Source of the DNA: an uncultured Clostridia bacterium
GTDB lineage: Bacteria; Bacillota; Clostridia; Christensenellales; UBA1242
DNA: 7,758 nucleotides
NCBI GenBank assembly: GCA_937992055.1
Contig: CALKLQ010000042.1
Location: 1 to 7,758 of the forward strand
Direction: 5' to 3'
This document shows positions 4,990-7,758 of this stretch, piece after piece. Within the stretch, counting starts at the first letter, position 1. Each line of letters begins with the position of its first letter. Below the pieces are notes generated by a model. That model searched no databases. It was not told the DNA's origin and saw only the letters and a program-made list of their open reading frames with translations. The translations under genes and the position numbers were made by a program.

Positions 4990-5439
4990 GTGAAATACAA
5001 GAAAAAATGTATTATTATTTTTATGAAAAATAATCGGTTTTGTTTCTATTACTTCAAGTATTTGCTTTAGCTTAATATCACGCGTGGCCCATTTAAAAAT
5101 CAATGTTCCTTCAGGTTTTAAAACCCGCATACATTCTCTAAATCCTTGTTTTATTTCAACGGACCAACTTTCAGAAAGTTTCCCGTATTTTTTACAAAGC
5201 CAGCTGTTGACACCAACTTTCAACAAGTGTGGCGGGTCAAATATAACAAGACTGAAAGAATTGTCTTCAAAAGGAATGTTCTTAAAGTCTGCGACAATAT
5301 CAGGTTTAACTTTTAAGATACGGCCGTCGCACAAAATTTCTTCAATTTCTCTGTTGTCCATAAAAACAACATTGTTGTTGTTTTTATCAAAATGAAACAT
5401 TCTGCTTCCACAGCATACGTCGATTATTGATTTTGTCAT
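4972..5439 (-). CDS. Small class I SAM-dependent (DNA) methyltransferase, DPPH type, 155 aa
   Basis: The protein starts MTKSIIDVCCGSRMFHFDK. D7-V-C-C-G11 with the following S-R-M-F is the SAM-binding motif I of a compact phage methyltransferase family; D28 (VFMDNRE) and D51 (IVADFKNIPF) fit the next acidic positions. D68-P-P-H71 is the catalytic DPPY-like motif expected of N6-adenine methylation, and VLKPEGTLIFKWA is the usual strand after it. At about 155 aa it has full family length. Family members I recall end with a TGxxGxTHWLVFMK-like segment; here the equivalent reads KNNNTFFLVFHKG, so the loop has diverged. No restriction endonuclease partner is visible, suggesting a lone phage methylase that protects or marks DNA. 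It is coupled by ATGA overlaps on both sides. The family is firm; the base and site are not known. Confidence 0.85.
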   Translation of the reverse strand: MTKSIIDVCCGSRMFHFDKNNNNVVFMDNREIEEILCDGRILKVKPDIVADFKNIPFEDNSFSLVIFDPPHLLKVGVNSWLCKKYGKLSESWSVEIKQGFRECMRVLKPEGTLIFKWATRDIKLKQILEVIETKPIIFHKNNNTFFLVFHKGTEQ

Positions 5440-5452
5440 TGTTCCGCCCCTT
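5435..5452 (-). promoter_or_regulatory. Coupling ribosome site, copy 1 (AAGGGGCGGAACAATGAC)
   Basis: This site carries the TGA of the 277-aa gene and the ATG of the methyltransferase as ATGA, with AAGGGG seven bases before the ATG. It is nearly identical to the junction at 4971-4989, and a related GAGGGGGCGGCAATGGAC precedes the 81-aa gene near 2555-2572. Confidence 0.6.
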
Positions 5453-6269
5453 CTTTTGCTTTTTTATTGTCGTAATACATTTCAGGCGGGACTTTTACAC
5501 CGAAATAATTGAAAAGATTTGTCAAAAATTCCTCTGTCTGCGAGCTTCTGCCCCATTTGCACATACAATCAACGTATGTGTGAGCTTGTTCGGAATGATG
5601 ATTGCTTGCACTTTCAAGATATGCTTCAGCGTCTTTTTCTGTAAAGAAAACCCCGTCAGTCCACGAAACAGGTTCACTTGAAAATCGTTGAAGTGCTTCG
5701 TTGATGTGTTCTTCTAACCATTCATTTATTCTGCTGTCTTCAAGACCTGTTCCGATATATTTCAATATGTCTTCAAGATTGTCGTCTTCGTTTAATTCAA
5801 TAAGGTCATCTTCGTATCTTTCACGAATGCAATCTTCAATTTTTTCAATGCCTGCTGCATAAGGATCATAAAAGAATTCTCCTCTATCGTCAGGAACGTA
5901 GCTGTCATTATAGTCAATAATTGTGTAATAATAAGGAAAACGCGTTCCCCTGTTGTTTTGAGAAGACATTTCTGTCAAGAATTCAACAATTTTGTTGCGA
6001 ATATCATTTGCCCCGTTCATTTCTCTTTGCAAACTTTGGTTTTGAAGAACTACTGCGTTATATTGATTTACTGTTTGAGCAAGTGTTGTGTCGAACTGTT
6101 TTTTCATAAGCAAAAGTTGTTTTGCCGGGAAATGTCCGAGTTCGATTTCAGCACCGAGCGGAAGTTCCATTCTTGCAGCAAGCATTCCTTCTCTGTCTGT
6201 TTCTTCACTTTCTCCGACTATAATTCTGAAGCCGTCGGAGCTTTTAAAAATTTCTTTTTCGTTTTTCAT
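5436..6269 (-). CDS. Phage protein with VFFTEKDAEAYL C-terminal module, 277 aa
   Basis: The ATG at 6269 is preceded by AGGAG at eight bases, and the upstream stop TAG forms part of that site. The N-terminal part (LPLGAEIELGHFPAKQLLLM, 37-55) leads into a probable coiled coil (55-90). Tyr-rich (YYYTIIDYNDSYVPDD) and very acidic regions follow, the latter with repeated EDD/LED runs. The segment GVFFTEKDAEAYLESASNHH (206-225), then QAHTYVD, resembles a C-terminal module found in many phage hypothetical proteins (FFT-x-K-x-A-x-x-x-(I/L)...H-x-x-x-x-x-x-(T)YV), whose role is unknown to me. No catalytic motif or membrane segment is seen. It is coupled to the methyltransferase by ATGA, which suggests the two products are made in step. 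Confidence 0.75.
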   Translation of the reverse strand: MKNEKEIFKSSDGFRIIVGESEETDREGMLAARMELPLGAEIELGHFPAKQLLLMKKQFDTTLAQTVNQYNAVVLQNQSLQREMNGANDIRNKIVEFLTEMSSQNNRGTRFPYYYTIIDYNDSYVPDDRGEFFYDPYAAGIEKIEDCIRERYEDDLIELNEDDNLEDILKYIGTGLEDSRINEWLEEHINEALQRFSSEPVSWTDGVFFTEKDAEAYLESASNHHSEQAHTYVDCMCKWGRSSQTEEFLTNLFNYFGVKVPPEMYYDNKKAKEGAEQ

Positions 6270-6280
6270 TCTGTTTTCTC

Positions 6281-6682
6281 CTATGAATTAAGGTATTTTT
6301 GAAGAATTCTGATTGCGGATTCGCAACCCTTAGCAACTCCCACGCAATAGTCTTTTTTATCAAGTTTCTGAAGCCATTCTTCTTGTTCCGGTTTAAGTTT
6401 GCCGCCTTTTACCCTTTTCATTTCAATAAAGAAAACTTCATGGGTTTTGCTTCTGTTGCTGTGCAAAATAATCAAATCAGGAAAGCCTTTTTTCAGCCCC
6501 ATAGCTTTTTGCCTTCTGATATAACCAAAGTGATTGAAGTCTTTTGAGCCGTCATCATTTTTTTTAGGAATATACATCCCATTTTGTGTGCTTAAAACAA
6601 TAATGTTGTTAGCTTCACAATAATTGACAAATGCAATCTGTTCTTCACTCTCTTTTGGTGTCGTGTTCTTTTTTGTTACCAT
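6281..6682 (-). CDS. VRR-NUC domain nuclease, 133 aa
   Basis: The protein starts MVTKKNTTPKESEEQIAFVN. It fits the VRR-NUC branch of the PD-(D/E)XK nucleases: E14 in the first helix (SEEQ), G66-F-P-D69-L as the Pro-Asp motif, E87-M-K89 as the E-x-K motif after a strand (VFFIEMKR), and a following GGKLKPEQEEWLQKL helix with Q100. All expected metal-binding residues are present. Phage stand-alone VRR-NUC proteins of this size are thought to act on branched or structured DNA during replication, recombination or packaging. The ATG at 6682 has GGAG (6691-6694) eight bases upstream; the frame could extend to a TTG at 6730, but that part lies over a hairpin and has no ribosome site. It follows the coiled-coil gene in the operon. 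Confidence 0.88.
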   Translation of the reverse strand: MVTKKNTTPKESEEQIAFVNYCEANNIIVLSTQNGMYIPKKNDDGSKDFNHFGYIRRQKAMGLKKGFPDLIILHSNRSKTHEVFFIEMKRVKGGKLKPEQEEWLQKLDKKDYCVGVAKGCESAIRILQKYLNS

Positions 6683-6706
6683 TTCTACATCTCCAAATTG
6701 GGTGGT

Positions 6707-6726
6707 AAGGGGCAAAATGCCCCCTT
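6707..6726 (-). other. Intergenic GC-rich hairpin, not a terminator
   Basis: On the minus strand AAGGGGGC-ATTTT-GCCCCTT can fold with one bulged G into a strong stem with a five-base loop. It lies only a few bases after the stop of the coiled-coil gene and about a dozen bases before the ribosome site of the nuclease gene. No T-run follows (the next bases are ACCACCC), so it may act as an mRNA-processing or stability element or tune nuclease translation. Confidence 0.5.
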
Positions 6727-6730
6727 CCAA

Positions 6731-7758
6731 CTAATCAAATAACCTTGTTTGCCTTGCAAATTTATCAATCTTTTCTTCAATTTCGGCTTGTTCTTTTTCA
6801 AGGTTATCAATTTCATTTTTTAATTTTGAAATATCATATTCCGCATCATCTGCTTTTTTGCTGTGTTCTTTAAGCAAATTTTGAATATTGATAATACTTT
6901 CAAAATTTTTGGTGTTATCTTTTAAACCTTTTAAATTTTCGGCATCAACATTGGAATGAAGGGCTTCTGAAACAATATCTTTAAGTTTCACAAACGGTTC
7001 ATAATCAAGTGTGCTTGCCAAATCTCTGTGATAATCAACAGTGTTTTCAAGTTCTGCAATTTTGTCATAATTTGAACTTATGCAACGCTTAATTGTTTGA
7101 ATCCTAAGCAAAGCCTTTTTTTCTTCAGCAGTGTTTGCAATAACTTCAGGCACTGCACTTTTTGCAGTTTCAACAATTACATTTGAATTGCCTGTTGTAG
7201 CTTCTGCACTCACTGCCCCTTCTTCTTTTGTGTTTGTATGGGGTTGGTTTGAAGGTTGTTCTGTATCTCCTTCAGTTTCTGTTCCATTTCCACTTGTGCT
7301 GCCTTCATTAGTATCTGCCTGTAATTCGGCATCTGTGTCATCAGAATTAATACTGCATATCTGTTCATTTTCACCTGCCTTTTCTCCTGAAGGGGCATCA
7401 AACATTTTTTCAATGTTTTCTTTTAGTTTAGAATTGCTTTCTTTCAGTTCTTCATTTGCAGCTTCAACAGCTTCTAATTTTTCAGCAATTTTAGTGTTTT
7501 CTTCTTCAAGTCCTTCTGCTGCTTCTTGCATTGTTTGAATTGCTGCTTCTGCTGCCTTTTCAGTATTTTCTTTTTCTTCTGCACAAGCTGTTGTTTCAGC
7601 TTCAACTTCAGGGCTGTCATTAAGATTTTCTGCAACCGTTGTGTCAGCTTCTGAAACAACTTCTTTTTCAGGTGTCAAGTTTTCCTTAACAGTTGAATTT
7701 TGGGCAACTTCAAATTCTTCATAGATATTTGGATTGTCTAACTCGTTGCCAATGTACT
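6731..7758 (-). CDS. Acidic coiled-coil protein with C-terminal QTRLFD, partial (runs off right edge)
   Basis: The frame stays open to the right edge, adding at least 26 residues (YIGNELDNPNIYEEFEVAQN and on) before an in-frame TTG at 7678, so the gene is most likely cut rather than starting there. An AAGG lies just four bases before that TTG, so an internal start is not excluded. Counting from that TTG, residues about 40-95 are a Glu/Ala/Lys-rich coiled coil, about 100-165 an acidic Ser/Thr/Gly/Asn linker without predicted structure, and about 185-315 two further helical segments ending in a coiled coil. The last residues, RQTRLFD, match the QxxLF form of a sliding-clamp-binding peptide. No enzyme motif is visible in this part. 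The missing N-terminus could hold a catalytic domain. It precedes the VRR-NUC gene, consistent with a DNA-metabolism role. Confidence 0.7.
   Translation of the reverse strand, partial: YIGNELDNPNIYEEFEVAQNSTVKENLTPEKEVVSEADTTVAENLNDSPEVEAETTACAEEKENTEKAAEAAIQTMQEAAEGLEEENTKIAEKLEAVEAANEELKESNSKLKENIEKMFDAPSGEKAGENEQICSINSDDTDAELQADTNEGSTSGNGTETEGDTEQPSNQPHTNTKEEGAVSAEATTGNSNVIVETAKSAVPEVIANTAEEKKALLRIQTIKRCISSNYDKIAELENTVDYHRDLASTLDYEPFVKLKDIVSEALHSNVDAENLKGLKDNTKNFESIINIQNLLKEHSKKADDAEYDISKLKNEIDNLEKEQAEIEEKIDKFARQTRLFD

Noticed and set aside
5958..6302. Plus-strand ORFs opposite the 277-aa gene
   Set aside because: Very high Phe, Ser and Cys content is typical of antisense reading of AT-rich genes; several such frames overlap each other.
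7131..7538. Plus-strand ORF of 135 aa, rich in Ser, Ala and Val
   Set aside because: It is the antisense shadow of the Glu/Ala-rich coiled-coil gene; its composition follows from that gene's codons and it has no ribosome site.
7400..7660. Repetitive GCTTCTGCTGC-like stretches as a DNA repeat array or CRISPR
   Set aside because: There are no regular repeat-spacer units; the pattern comes from Glu/Ala/Lys codons in a coiled coil.
1..7758. tRNA genes, insertion sequences or attachment sites
   Set aside because: I saw no cloverleaf with a TTCGA-type arm, no transposase motifs, and no paired direct repeats marking an att site.

Overview
The window looks like a stretch of a tailed-phage or prophage genome from an AT-rich bacterium. 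All supported genes are on the minus strand, so they are read from right to left. They are short, tightly packed and often overlap. Strong purine-rich Shine-Dalgarno sites (AGGAG, GGGG types) precede most starts, and TAA, TAG and TGA are all used as stops under the standard code. Such ribosome sites argue against a Bacteroidetes host and fit a Firmicutes-, spirochaete- or proteobacteria-like host, but the taxon cannot be fixed from this sequence. Recognisable phage-type families are a VRR-NUC nuclease, a small DPPH-type methyltransferase, an ASCH protein and a terminase-small-subunit-like HTH protein.

Upstream block (7758 down to 1647). This appears to be one long operon. It holds a coiled-coil protein cut by the right edge, the VRR-NUC nuclease, a 277-aa phage protein, the methyltransferase, an ASCH protein with a Cys-rich head, a small unknown protein, a 248-aa HTH protein, a 72-aa LuxR/GerE-type HTH protein, a 229-aa unknown, an 81-aa phage protein, a 148-aa unknown, and a 74-aa LuxR/GerE-type HTH protein. 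A rho-independent terminator follows. The content (nuclease, methylase, small accessory proteins) fits an early or DNA-metabolism module.

Control gap (1483-1646). It contains the terminator, a perfect 18-bp dyad, and a perfect TATAAT that has no recognisable -35; the dyad sits where the -35 should be. This looks like a regulated promoter for the downstream block.

Downstream block (1482 down to the left edge). It holds a zinc-ribbon-like protein, a 101-aa unknown, the small-terminase-like protein, an unlisted 50-aa ORF, and the first 21 codons of what looks like a type I methionine aminopeptidase, coupled by an ATGA overlap. The small-terminase-like gene suggests this is the start of the packaging/late operon.

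The most interesting themes are these: three small LuxR/GerE-like HTH proteins within 2.6 kb, the last lying just before the regulated promoter; short peptides resembling replisome-docking motifs in three different proteins (an SSB-like acidic tip NDEIPF, and two clamp-binding-like QxxLF motifs); and a MetAP-like gene joined to the small-terminase cluster. These are inferences from sequence reading, without database searches.
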